This document shows, one piece after another, positions 1 to 9,376 of a stretch of 28,536 nucleotides of DNA. Positions within the stretch are counted from its first letter, which is position 1, and each line of letters opens with the position of its first letter. Position numbers and translations under genes: made by a program. The notes beneath the pieces were generated by a model. The model made no database searches. It was not told the DNA's origin and was given only the letters and a program-made list of their open reading frames with translations. Source of the DNA: Oopsacas minuta (lineage: Eukaryota > Porifera > Hexactinellida > Lyssacinosida > Leucopsacidae); contig JAKMXF010000089.1 in NCBI GenBank assembly GCA_024704765.1, positions 1 to 28,536 on the forward strand, in the 5' to 3' direction.

Positions 1-493
1 TGAATTGTCCTTCACCACTACCTCCAGTATCTATACTCACTACTGGTTTCACTTTACCTTTATAATCTACAACTGGTAGACATGAGTAACTTGAATTAAC
101 AACACTAATCTTACCAAATCCATTAATCATATCTAATAGTGTATTATCAAATTCAAATGAAATATGTTTGGGTTTCCATTCAGATTCTATTTCTTTCTGT
201 TTTTGTTCTATGATTTTGTTCATTTCAGTTTGAGTTCCTTTCATAGTGGTTGATTCGATATTTTCTCCAATAAACTTTTGAGTTTTTGTAATTTCGTATA
301 TACATTGTTTATGTTTATCATTTTCCAGTTTGTATTTGTTGTGTATTTCTTCTAATTCTATCAAAAGTTCCTTTTTCCGATTACTCAAATAACTTATCAA
401 TTCATTGAAATGAGTTTCAATTTCAGTTCTGATTTGAGTTACTTTAAACTCAAAACTAACTTCTTCCACTGATGACGTAGATGTAGTAGCCAT
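1..493 (-). CDS. Coiled-coil/NHL-repeat protein, 5' part only (C-terminus lies beyond the left edge)
   Basis: The reading frame is open from the ATG at 491-493 down to base 1, giving the first 164 residues. It aligns without a net indel to the N-terminus of the complete gene at 2991-4220 (constant offset 3727). It carries the N-terminal segment, the coiled coil and the start of the first NHL blade (GTGGSGEGQF-like). No RING or B-box precedes the coiled coil. Almost all differences from the paralog fall in one block at residues 63-86; the 130 bases covering residues ~108-150 are essentially identical. The homology continues about 110 bases upstream of the ATG, so the promoter was duplicated too. 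By family knowledge NHL propellers bind RNA or protein; the role here is unknown. Confidence 0.85.
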   Translation of the reverse strand, partial: MATTSTSSVEEVSFEFKVTQIRTEIETHFNELISYLSNRKKELLIELEEIHNKYKLENDKHKQCIYEITKTQKFIGENIESTTMKGTQTEMNKIIEQKQKEIESEWKPKHISFEFDNTLLDMINGFGKISVVNSSYSCLPVVDYKGKVKPVVSIDTGGSGEGQF

Positions 494-604
494 TATACAA
501 TAGTAAGCTAAATCTAGGAAAAATATCTAAGTTAGAAATACCAAATTCCCGAAATACGTACATGAATTCCTGGAAAAAAAGGTACAATAACATATGACGT
601 AGCC
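1..604. repeat. Tandem duplication unit, copy 1 (paired with 3728-4331)
   Basis: Bases 1-604 match 3728-4331: coding sequence, start codon and roughly 110 bases of upstream flank. Obvious similarity ends near the octamer ACGTAGCC (597-604 here, 4324-4331 in the other copy), which is also the target site of the hAT element that follows in this copy. Confidence 0.85.
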
Positions 605-1123
605 CAGTAATTCTCAGCGGGGTCCACTTGGCCCCCCTGGGGAGGAATTAGCGAAGATTATGTTTAAGGATTATCCACCAGGTCTAATGGGTCACTGACC
701 ACTCTAAACCGATCCACCTAGTCAAATAATTTTGAATTTACCAGGTTAAGAATTCGGGTAAATATTTATATTATGATATCTAACCAAATATTATTGATTA
801 AACACATCCAAACATAGAAGTATACATAGAATATTGATAGGCGTTGAATCTTTATGAATAATAATAATACTTGTTTGGTAACATTATCACTGTTCAGGTA
901 ATGTATAAGTGTTGATGTCAACATCATATTTTATGGATTATTATACGTTGTTCTATTCAAAATGCCAAAAGGTTCAATTATTGTTTGTTTGGTAGACTAA
1001 CTGAAAATTACTCTTAACTATTACAAAAATTAAGAAATAATGATGATTCAAAGATTGGGAGGTTATGGAATATCCTGGGGGTCGCTAAGGGAGGAATGCG
1101 ATGTCAGACATTGAGAAACACTG
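605..1123. mobile_element. Non-autonomous hAT element with 8-bp target-site duplication
   Basis: The left end reads CAGTAATTCTCA and the reverse complement of the right end reads CAGTGTTTCTCA (10 of 12 match), a common hAT terminus, with a CCCCC run slightly further in on each side. The octamer ACGTAGCC is perfectly repeated immediately outside both ends (597-604 and 1124-1131). The 519-bp interior has no convincing coding capacity. It sits about 110 bp upstream of the truncated NHL gene. The paralogous upstream region near 4324 holds a single ACGTAGCC, so the insertion came after the duplication. Confidence 0.85.
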
Positions 1124-1245
1124 ACGTAGCCCAAGCCCACTCAGTGAAAAATCTAGTGTTAGGTGAATACGGAATACCTGGTTCACCTGTATGGATAATA
1201 AGATAAACATATTCTGAGAGCATAAAAGTAGATAATTATGCAGAG

Positions 1246-1561
1246 CAGGCTTGGACCGGCTCTTGATTTCCTGACCCGGTGACCCGGTTTTTCAAAACAT
1301 CAATTTTCTATATTACATATCTATATACGTACATAAGAGTATATTTGTATATAAGTATACAGTAGTAATGATACCAACAAGTTTAGGAAAATACTAATGA
1401 TTCTTGAAAATGAAACGTCTAAATAATATTGACTGAATCTTTATGATTTTACGAAACGATATAATTTAATTATCTATAAGGATGTAAACCGGGTCAAGTC
1501 AAAATCAGTGACCCGGTTCAGACCCGAAATTCATTGAAAATAGTGACCCGGTCCAAACCTG
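1246..1561. mobile_element. Short non-autonomous hAT element with GACCCGG subterminal repeats
   Basis: The ends are CAGGCTTGGACCGGCTC and, reverse-complemented, CAGGTTTGGACCGGGTC (15 of 17 match). Flanking octamers ATGCAGAG (1238-1245) and ATACAGAG (1562-1569) differ at one base, as expected of an aged 8-bp duplication. The motif GACCCGG or its complement recurs several times within the first and last ~80 bases, as transposase-binding subterminal repeats of hAT elements do. No coding capacity. Confidence 0.82.
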
Positions 1562-2990
1562 ATACAGAGTATTAAGTGGTCCTTACTTTTGGAGCGCGAT
1601 CTCGCTCCGCGCTTCCGCACTAAAAAGCAGCATAATTCCCACCTCCGCTCCTTACTCAAAAAAGGAGCATACTCCGGCTCCAGGTCTAGGAAAAATGGAG
1701 CAGCTCTTATTAATTCTTTCAGATTTACATTGGATTTGTATTCTAAGTAATCAGGATTGAATTTAACCATTTTACATTCGGGAAATTGCTAGATGCGTAA
1801 TGTCAAACCATTCCAATAAATTGTGAATTATGCAAAGGTGTAGGGAATTTAATATAACTTAGAATTTGGGTGAATTTATCAAACAGGTATAAGAAGGAAA
1901 TAAGTATTACCATGGCAAGTGAATTGAGTTATGGTTGCTTAGGGAATAATGGAATATTGTATAGCATCAATTTGTTTACAATCTGTATTGTTAATGGCAA
2001 GTGTCGCAAAGTGGCAAAGATGTACAAAACAACAGTCTACATAGCTGTGTATACAAATACTATATTATACCAATTTGCCAACTAAAAGATATGTAATATT
2101 TAGATTAGAGCAATGGTGTGTTAGAATATTAAATAATTCATTACTTTTACAAAATTAATATTATAATGTATAGATTGTTATCAAGAATAGTTTATGATTA
2201 TGATAAACACATTTGGTAATTTAAACGTATCAACATGCAACATTAATATAATGAAATAAAAGCTGATTCAAGAGATAAATCAAATCCAACAGATAAACAA
2301 GCAAAAAGTTGCCGAAAACGTGACAATTTGTAGAAGTGTAGAAGTATAGAACTAACGAGTAGAATTTAAGGATAAATCAAGACTAGCAGAAATTCATCTC
2401 AACCATAACGGATAAACAGAAAGAGACAAAGTTGTACATGATCTGGCAATCTTCAAACTGTAGCGGCTCTTGGTTTTGGAAAAGAGTTCGAACAAAATCG
2501 GACAAATACCACATTAATAACTAATAAAGTTGCAGGTGCTGCGCTACTGAGGGTATCCTGGGTGTCCGGACACCCACTACCACGAAAGAGTTTTGCATTG
2601 CACTCTATAGCAAGGCCGCAAGGGTTGTTTAGATACCCAATGTCAATTACCATGAATATCCACTAGCTCAAATAGATGGCGCGGGGCATGCCTGGTGTGA
2701 TGAAGGATGATATAGTTTCAGATGTTTTGATATAAATATAACACATAGCATTGACAGTAGGCGAAATTGAATACGTTAGACTGTGAGAAGATTAAACTAC
2801 CTAATAAATACACACAAATTGACTCGAATAATTAGAGAGGTGAAATACACAAATTAATACAATTCGCAAACAAATACAATTAACTGTTATCCCAAAAAGA
2901 TCAAACAAATATAATAAATCATTTATGAAGAAATATATAAATATGTAATAATTATACTTAATGGATAAAATAGTAAGAATAGCATACTAA
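1562..2990. other. Intergenic stretch, no convincing gene
   Basis: AT-rich DNA with only short, unconserved reading frames. A GC-rich patch at about 1591-1700 contains many GGAGC/GCTCC words, including an inverted repeat at 1591-1608, and looks like the end of another unbounded transposon. A second GC-richer patch at 2455-2700 holds a perfect palindrome. I recognise no protein family in either. Confidence 0.5.
2559..2576. repeat. Perfect 18-bp palindrome
   Basis: TGGGTGTCCGGACACCCA is its own reverse complement. It lies in a GC-richer island within AT-rich DNA. It may be the centre of a fold-back element, but I find no matching outer arms. Confidence 0.6.
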
Positions 2991-4220
2991 CTAAAATATT
3001 AGGAGACGATTATCACGATGATTAACAACTACAATACTTCCATCTGAGTCCAGATAAACTCCAATAGGTCCTGATAATGAATCAGTGAGTTTATGAAGTA
3101 ATTGTCCTGTATTATCAAATATAATAACAATATTACTGCTGTAATTCGAAATAATGAAATTATCAGCTCCAGCTATCTTGAATGAATACGGATGATTCAA
3201 ATGTTTGCTAATAGAATTACATACAGTGTTCTGTACTTGATTAAGATTATAGTTGAAAGAGTAGAGAAATGGATTTTGATGAGACAATACAAATATAGTA
3301 TCTTTAGTCAGTTGTATGTCTACTGGAGATTTGACTATACCAATTCCAAACTGATATTTGTAAGAATAATCTTGTGAGAATATTTGTATTCTGTTGTTAG
3401 AGCAATCACATACATAAATATCTCCATTATCTACATTGATAACAATACCACGAGGAGTGTTGAATTGTCCTTCTCCACTACCTCGAGTACCTATTTGTTT
3501 GATAAAATTTCCTTTCAAATCAAATAGCAACAAACAATCTGCTCCATCCTGGCTAACAAATACTCTCTCTTTATCAATAGTAATACAGGCAGGAGACTTC
3601 ATCTTATCAGCACCAAATAGAAACAAGAATTTACCATCTTTACTGAATACCTGTACTCTCTTGTTTCTTGTATCTGCTACATAGATGTTATCTGTTCTGT
3701 AATCAATTGCAACTCCCCATGGAGTACTGAATTGTCCTTCTTCACTACCTCCAGTACCTACACTCACTACTGGCTTCACTTTACCTTTATAATCTACAAC
3801 TGGTAGACATGAGTAACTTGAATTAACAACACTAATCTTACCAAATCCATTAATCATATCTAATAGTGTATTATCAAATTCAAATGAAATATGTTTGGGT
3901 TTCCATTCAGATTCTATTTCTTTCTGTTTCTGTTCTAGGATTTTGATCATTTCAGTTTGAGTTTCTGTAAAGATTTGTGATTGAAGATTTTCTCGAATTG
4001 ATTTTGATGATTTTTCTATTTCTAGTATATACTCTTTATGTTTATCATTTTCCAGTTTGTATTTGTTGTGTATTTCTTCTAATTCTATCAAAAGTTCTGT
4101 TTTCCGATTACTCAAATAACTTATCAATTCATTGAAATGAGTTTCAATCTCAGTTCTGATTTGAGTTACTTGAAACTCAAAACTAACTTCTTCCACTGAT
4201 GACGTAGATGTAGTAGCCAT
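2991..4220 (-). CDS. Coiled-coil/NHL-repeat protein (TRIM-NHL-like, lacking RING and B-box)
   Basis: A complete 409-residue single-exon frame from ATG at 4220 to TAG at 2991. Residues ~20-105 are rich in E, K, L and I with heptad-like spacing and should form a coiled coil. From ~150 onward come six propeller blades starting near residues 155, 207, 244, 296, 341 and 382. The best is GQFSTPWGVAID..NIYVADTRNKRVQVF; the third is GQFNTPRGIVI..DIYVCDCSNNRIQIF. The C-terminus ends on the last blade's LLIF, a normal place to close a six-bladed propeller. Known TRIM-NHL proteins place a RING and B-boxes before the coiled coil; none is present, so ubiquitin-ligase activity is not supported. NHL propellers generally bind RNA or protein partners. 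The gene is a tandem paralog of the frame at 1-493, same strand. Confidence 0.9.
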   Translation of the reverse strand: MATTSTSSVEEVSFEFQVTQIRTEIETHFNELISYLSNRKTELLIELEEIHNKYKLENDKHKEYILEIEKSSKSIRENLQSQIFTETQTEMIKILEQKQKEIESEWKPKHISFEFDNTLLDMINGFGKISVVNSSYSCLPVVDYKGKVKPVVSVGTGGSEEGQFSTPWGVAIDYRTDNIYVADTRNKRVQVFSKDGKFLFLFGADKMKSPACITIDKERVFVSQDGADCLLLFDLKGNFIKQIGTRGSGEGQFNTPRGIVINVDNGDIYVCDCSNNRIQIFSQDYSYKYQFGIGIVKSPVDIQLTKDTIFVLSHQNPFLYSFNYNLNQVQNTVCNSISKHLNHPYSFKIAGADNFIISNYSSNIVIIFDNTGQLLHKLTDSLSGPIGVYLDSDGSIVVVNHRDNRLLIF

Positions 4221-4331
4221 TATACAATAGTAAAGCTAAATCTTGGAAAATATCTAAGTTAGAAATACAAAGTTACCTGAAATACGTACATGAATCCCCA
4301 GAAATGGGAACAAACAACATATTACGTAGCC
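3728..4331. repeat. Tandem duplication unit, copy 2 (paired with 1-604)
   Basis: Equivalent of bases 1-604, including the start codon and upstream flank. It retains one ACGTAGCC octamer at 4324-4331 with no insertion next to it, so it represents the empty site for the hAT element at 605-1123. Confidence 0.85.
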
Positions 4332-4746
4332 AAAGTACACCCCGATACAATTATACCAATACGTGAATATCTTGATAAACAAACAGAATTTGGAGATCAG
4401 AAAAATCGATCAGCACGTATGCATGGTATTCATTTTACAGAGGGATAGGAGGTTGACATTTGACAACTACTGAAACACGACGTCTATAAATTAGTTGTTA
4501 TGTTAATCCTGAGGATCAGTAGATTTATCAAACTCAAAGCAAAAACAATTTTGTTGGTACAGTCGAACCTCCGAGTTCCGGACCTCCAAGATACGGGCAC
4601 CTCCCTCAACCGGGCACCCTTATTTTATATTAGTCCAAAAGAATTTCACCATTTCATATAATTCTCCTCATACTAAGGTTGACTTCAGTTACTTTATTTC
4701 ATATTGGATTACGTTTGTATACAGTATATAAACTAAATAACAGAAT

Positions 4747-5318
4747 CAGAGCTGCAAATGAGTCACATGAAGTGGCCCATGACCCATGTGACCCATCGAA
4801 GTAGTGAGCCATGACCCATTGACCCATGGGTCATAACCCATTTATTCTTTTCTGACCCATTATGTATTTTATTATTAGGAGCAAGTATAATGTAAGTATT
4901 TAGTCTAACACAATAATTCAATCAAGTTGTTTTTATATTATTCCAACACAACAGAGACAGCTTCGATAGTTTCTGGCAACATTGCATTCCGTTGAGATGT
5001 TACGATATGCCAAGCATTAAAGGCACTAAAGTGTCTCTCGCTTTCGGATGAGGATGCCTGAATTACCAATAGTCTCATGGCAATTATTGATAATAATGGA
5101 AACCTAAGTTCATTCTGCTTCCACCAATCAAGGAGATTAAACTCTCACTTGTAGTATTCCAAACATTCAGTATAATGACCACCTCTATTAACTCTATTTA
5201 GAAGGTTTTCTAATTGACAAATAACTCTTTTAAGCCTACATTGTATATAAATAAAATTTTGATGGGTCATGACCAATTAACGCATGACCCATGGGTCAGT
5301 GACCCATTTGCAGCTCTG
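4747..5318. mobile_element. Internally deleted hAT element nested in a pogo-like MITE
   Basis: The terminal repeats CAGAGCTGCAAATGAGTCAC and CAGAGCTGCAAATGGGTCAC match at 19 of 20 positions. A perfect 8-bp duplication AACAGAAT lies at 4739-4746 and 5319-5326. Many TGACCCAT words crowd the first and last ~100 bases, typical hAT subterminal repeats. The 572-bp body still encodes the C-terminus of its transposase on the minus strand. Confidence 0.92.
4938..5144 (-). pseudogene. hAT transposase C-terminal dimerisation domain, fragment
   Basis: The minus strand reads LLDWWKQNELRFPLLS, then ASSSESERHFSAFN, then SQRNAMLPETIEAVSVVLE and a stop. This is the conserved C-terminus of hAT transposases (WWK..E..FP.L, then the S.SERxFS and RN.L.PE blocks). 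An in-frame TGA at 5145-5147 ends the homology upstream and the rest of the gene is missing. The TAA at 4938-4940 seems to be the natural stop, so this is an internally deleted remnant of the element that contains it. Confidence 0.85.
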
Positions 5319-5446
5319 AACAGAATTCGAATACCTAAGGGAACTCATATGTACATTATGGGTTGTAACTACCATAGAGTTAATGATATTTCCGAGATCC
5401 GGACACCCTCCGGTCCCACACTTCCCGGATCTCGGAGGTTCTACTG

Positions 5447-5859
5447 TATACGTATTACCGATTGAAGTATACAAAACAACTGTATGTATAGCTATTCATT
5501 AATACTACTGTATAAGGTATACCATTCAAGAACTATAGATTAGAGAAATTGTCTACAAAACTATTGAGTATTCAATATTAATCAAAATAGAGACCAAGCT
5601 CTAGATCAGTGTTTCTCAAAATTTATATAACTCAGAGACACTAAATTCTTAATTGAAGGGTACCTGTGATTCAAGTTTCAAACCTCTATCATGTATATTA
5701 GCTGAGCAGTGGTTAATAATGTGATTTTTCAAAATACAAAAAGGTGATAATAACGTCAGAATTTCGTCATAGGTGTGAATTTTCGTCCAAGATTCGAAAT
5801 TGTCCGAGCCAGGGCCAAAATACCCCAGTAGACCAAAAATCAGCCCTGGTGTCCTGTTG
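5447..5859. other. Intergenic; isolated hAT-like terminus
   Basis: No gene is seen. CAGTGTTTCTCAAAA at about 5606 resembles the terminus of the hAT element at 605-1123, but I found no matching opposite end with a target-site duplication, so it may be a broken copy. Confidence 0.35.
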
Positions 5860-7679
5860 TTTATTTGTTTGTTTGTTTGTGTGTCCGTTGTTAAGCTGTA
5901 AATAAATAATAGCTTTTAATGTTACAGGAGAATAGAAACACAAAATGCAAATTTACTAAACTTTCGACAATTTATAGTCTCTTCAGCTGTACGTGTCGTG
6001 GTTTTAAGTTATGAGTAGGCGCCTAGTTGTGGCATTACTGAATCTTTACTGTTCTTTACTGTGTGTGTATACATTGTGCGTGTACTGTAGATCTGTGTTG
6101 TGAATAGTATTGTAGGATAGCTTCTGTTTCTGTAATGTATATTTCTGTATAGATTTGATGTTATAATATATCCTTGTATATAGTTTGCTTGTTGTAGATA
6201 TAATGTATATATTCTTGTAGGTTTATGACTCAGCTGATTCTTACAATGAGTGAGGTCTTACTTGTGATACTTCTGATGGCTAATTCGTGTTGGTGTAGAT
6301 GGAAGGAATTTGTTCTCTAGATGTTGAAGGTTAAAGGAGGTGTCTTCGGTTAATGGTGGTAAAGTTATGAAATGATTTGTGAGAAGTTCTTGGTAGTCAA
6401 GTATGTGTTAGTTGTGAACCAGTTATTGTTTTTTATTGTTTGTAGAAAGTGTGTAAAGTATGTCCGTGTGATGATCTTATGTTACAAAATGGGGTTTAAG
6501 GGGTGGCGTTAAAAAGTAAGATATTGATAGAAATTAAGGAGATGATTATAGAACAAGAGACGAGATAGGAGTTTTATTTATTAGTTAGAAACGGGTACCA
6601 TTGGGAGGGTATTTGGTTCGCTTACTTATGGCTCTAGAAGTTCTTTTCGGATAAATTATCGTTGTATTTTGACGGAGGGTTTTGTTTTACCGTGCTTGTG
6701 TATGCCGGTTATATGTTTTTGTCAGTTATGGTGTGTATTTTGTTTATCTTTGTTGGTTGTGTGTGTTTGTTCTTTGTGTTCTATTTGTTTGTTTGTTTGT
6801 TGTATTGTGTGTTCTATTTGTTTTTCGTGGAAGTTGTGTATTCTTGTTTTGTCGTGTATTGTGTAGTTCTGGTCCATCTTTTGTAATCGCTTCCACCATT
6901 CACTTTCCTTTTTATCCTGGCTTTTACAGGATGTCTGATAGTTGCTGGGTTATGCGGCCAAGACTTGCCATTTCACGAAGACTTTAATTTGGGAGTGTAG
7001 AGTACCTTAGTGTTGATGAGTTCATGTTAGCTATGTTTATTAGCAGATGTTTACTGTTAGGTTCGCCGTTTGTGTCTTTCCCGTGATGGAGTAGATACAG
7101 TATCCGTACTCGGTTACCAGGGATCACTGGGGTGGATAGATTGCTCGGGATGAGGATCTCGTAAGCGTTGCAGACTTTGCATCCATAATTTGAGCAGTGC
7201 ATCCAGTTTTGTACTGATCTTGATTTTGGTGGCTGAAAGCAGAGTGGTACTTTTAGAGGTGCGAGGGGTAAGTTGTGGATCAGGTGATACTCTGCTAGTT
7301 TGAGTGGTCTTAGCTGGTTACGTGTAGGTCGTGTTTCACTACATCCGTATTTGAGGATGGGTTTGAACTCGAAAGGCCCGCGATCAGATTTTCGACGGAA
7401 GTAGCATATGTTTAGGATCTTAGTTCTTACCTCTTTAGCACTGTGTCCCAGTCGAATTAGTGAAGGGAGGTATTTTCTCAGCAGGTGATCTAACCCATCG
7501 GAGGGATCTGTTGCAATTTTAGAATCTCTGAATGAGCTCCTCTGGTATGTGTTTTTAAACATCTTGCGAGATGGGTGATAGGAGTGTGGGTGTAAGAGGA
7601 CCGGCTGTCGATATTTCTGTGTAACAGGGAGAAACCTTTGTTGGTTCGTGTCGTATTTACAATCCTGGATCTCATTTGG
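5860..7679 (-). mobile_element. 5'-truncated retroelement, Penelope-like candidate
   Basis: On the minus strand a coding fragment (6984-7679) is followed by a ~1.1-kb untranslated stretch, ending near 5860 in a short tail of (CAAA)-type repeats (GTTT repeats on the plus strand). A stop with no upstream ATG bounds the coding part on the 5' side, as with 5' truncation during reverse transcription. The unit near 5950-6010 reads CTGAAGAGACTATAAATTG on the minus strand, a short-stem arrangement like that near the 3' ends of some Penelope-like elements. The class assignment is inference. Confidence 0.45.
6984..7679 (-). pseudogene. Retroelement protein fragment, post-RT region of Penelope-like type
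   Basis: The frame is open for 231 codons, longer than the 192 residues that follow the internal ATG at 7562. After a TAA at 7680-7682 it reads through HPHSYHPSRKMFKNTYQRSS, LDHLLRKYLPSLIRLGHS, then a cysteine cluster HCSNYGCKVCNAY (C-x4-C-x2-C) before its stop. The order 'S.HP...I...Q..R', a short helical segment ending in a GY/GH-like turn, then a cysteine cluster is what I expect after the reverse transcriptase domain of Penelope-like elements. No RT catalytic motif and no recognisable GIY-YIG endonuclease is present. A LINE of unusual type is the alternative. Confidence 0.4.
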
Positions 7680-7958
7680 TTAATTTATTCAAAATCAACA
7701 AATAAAATACAAATGATTTCATATGTAAATATAATTGTTGATGAAATAAACACGTTAAATGCACTGTTGTACTAAAGCTGGAATTGCGAAATTTACACAC
7801 ACACTAATAAGGTTGTTCTGAGGACGACTAACCGAGTCCTACAACAGTAATTTCATTTTGGTCACCAATGACCATTCTCTACATGTTTTACTCAAAGCTT
7901 GCACTACAGAAGAACTCGGATAAGACCGTACCTCTTCGGAAAACAAAATTAGTACGTA

Positions 7959-9133
7959 CAGTAGATGCCGGATATAAGAACACCGGATATAAGAACACCG
8001 GATATAAGAACACCGGATATAAGAACACCGGATATAAGAATACCGGATATAAGAACACCGGATATAAGAACACCGGATATAAGAATACCGGATATAAGAA
8101 CACCGGATATAAGAACACCGGATATAAGAACACCGGATATAAGAACACCGGATATAAGAATACCGGATGTAAGAACACCGGATATAAGAACACCGGATAT
8201 AAGAACACCGGATATAAGAACACCGGTTATAAGAACACCGGATATAAGAACACCGGATATAAGAACACCGGATATAAGAACACCGGTTATAAGAACACCG
8301 GATATAAGAACACCGGATATAAGAACACCGGATATAAGAACACCGGATATAAGAACACCGGATATAAGAACACCGGATATAAGAACACCGGATATAAGAA
8401 CACCGGATATAAGAACACCGGATATAAGAACACCGGTTATAAGAACATGCCGGCTATAAGAACCACAACTTGAATTACGGAATCTTTTGTATTCTACTCC
8501 ATGGAATTTTTACCGGTTATAGGAACATTCTATGCAAGTTATAAGATCATAATAGAAAACGGTTACTATATACCCAGGTGTAGAGGGGGAGAGGCGCTCC
8601 CTCACTTTAACTAGATTGTTATTTTATTATAATATAGGTAAATTAAGTTTTCCACAGATGCCCTTCTTTCGTACTCTAGTCAAATTCGCTTAATGGGGTA
8701 ACATCTGCACCGAAGAAGGACAACATTATTTGGAAGTATTTTAAGTTTATCTTACTTATAATGTGCATTACATGTTTCGTTGATAGAAAATAACTTTATT
8801 TTACCAATTTTTGCGTAATATATTCTTTTATAAGCGCTCCCCCACTAGAAATTTGAGCACTACACCCCTGCTATATACCCCTACGTATAGAAATTATGCC
8901 GGTTATAAGAGCACTCTTAGTGTAGTACTAAAATTGATTCTTATTACCAGTATGTTTGTAAAATCCGGCATAAATTATACAGTAGACATGCAAATACTTT
9001 TCTTTAATATGGTTTCTACATTCAAATGTGTTTAAATGAAGGGTCTAATAACCGGCATCTACTATATACTACATACCGGTTATAAGAACATTATGTCAGT
9101 TCCCGACGATGTTCTTATAATCGGCATTCACTG
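7959..9133. mobile_element. Pogo/Tigger-like MITE carrying a minisatellite
   Basis: The left end CAGTAGATGCCGG and the reverse complement of the right end CAGTGAATGCCGA share a TIR, followed on both sides by TATAAGAACA. TA dinucleotides flank it (7957-7958, 9134-9135). Several internal copies of CCGGTTATAAGAAC occur in both orientations (near 8888, 9050, 9075). Bases ~8475-8580 match, in inverted orientation, the right half of the element at 22102-22485, so both belong to one family. The 1175-bp length is inflated by the 15-bp array near its left end. No transposase frame is seen. Confidence 0.8.
7967..8460. repeat. Minisatellite, about 33 copies of a 15-bp unit
   Basis: The unit CCGGATATAAGAACA is repeated head to tail with few variants: AATACC for ACACC at about 8040, 8085 and 8160, GGTTAT for GGATAT at about 8226, 8286 and 8431, and one GGATGT at 8166. 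The first unit is continuous with the MITE terminus (CAGTAGATGCCGGATATAAG). Because 15 is divisible by three, several frames stay open through the array (GYKNT on plus, PDIRT in another frame), producing a spurious 201-codon frame. Confidence 0.97.
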
Positions 9134-9376
9134 TATTAACCGAGTTTACTGTCATTGCATTTGGTGACTATTTTCAATAGAAATTTGTCAGGTATATTCG
9201 ATTAAATTCTACCCATCAGAACAAATGTAATAAAATTGCTAGCATTCTTGCATAAACAAATAAGATTATAATGATAATAAAACTGACACCAGAAATATCG
9301 TTAACAATAAAAGGTTCCAAACTGTAAAAATAAATAATTGGAGGAAGTAAGTCATATAGTGCAGAGCAAAAATTGA

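Larger units (their letters stand above)
4560..5446. mobile_element. Pogo/Tigger-like non-autonomous element, interrupted by a nested hAT
   Basis: The left end CAGTCGAACCTCCGAG and the reverse complement of the right end CAGTAGAACCTCCGAG match at 15 of 16 positions. TA dinucleotides flank both ends (4558-4559, 5447-5448), the target of Tc1/mariner/pogo elements. Removing the nested hAT (4747-5318) and one copy of its 8-bp duplication leaves an element of about 307 bp, a typical MITE size. No pogo transposase remains. Confidence 0.82.

Noticed and set aside
5606-6322. Possible hAT element starting CAGTGTTTCTCA at 5606, with CTCTAGAT before it and again near 6315
   Set aside because: The sequence before the second octamer is not a matching inverted terminus, so the octamer match is probably chance.
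6662-6987. Cysteine/valine-rich plus-strand frames
   Set aside because: They are translations of a T/G-rich low-complexity stretch antisense to the retroelement 3' region.
7868-8473. 201-codon plus-strand frame encoding GYKNT pentapeptide repeats, plus two more open frames through the same array
   Set aside because: The 15-bp unit keeps several frames open automatically. The array is part of a MITE, the non-repeat head has no known motif, and nothing supports translation.
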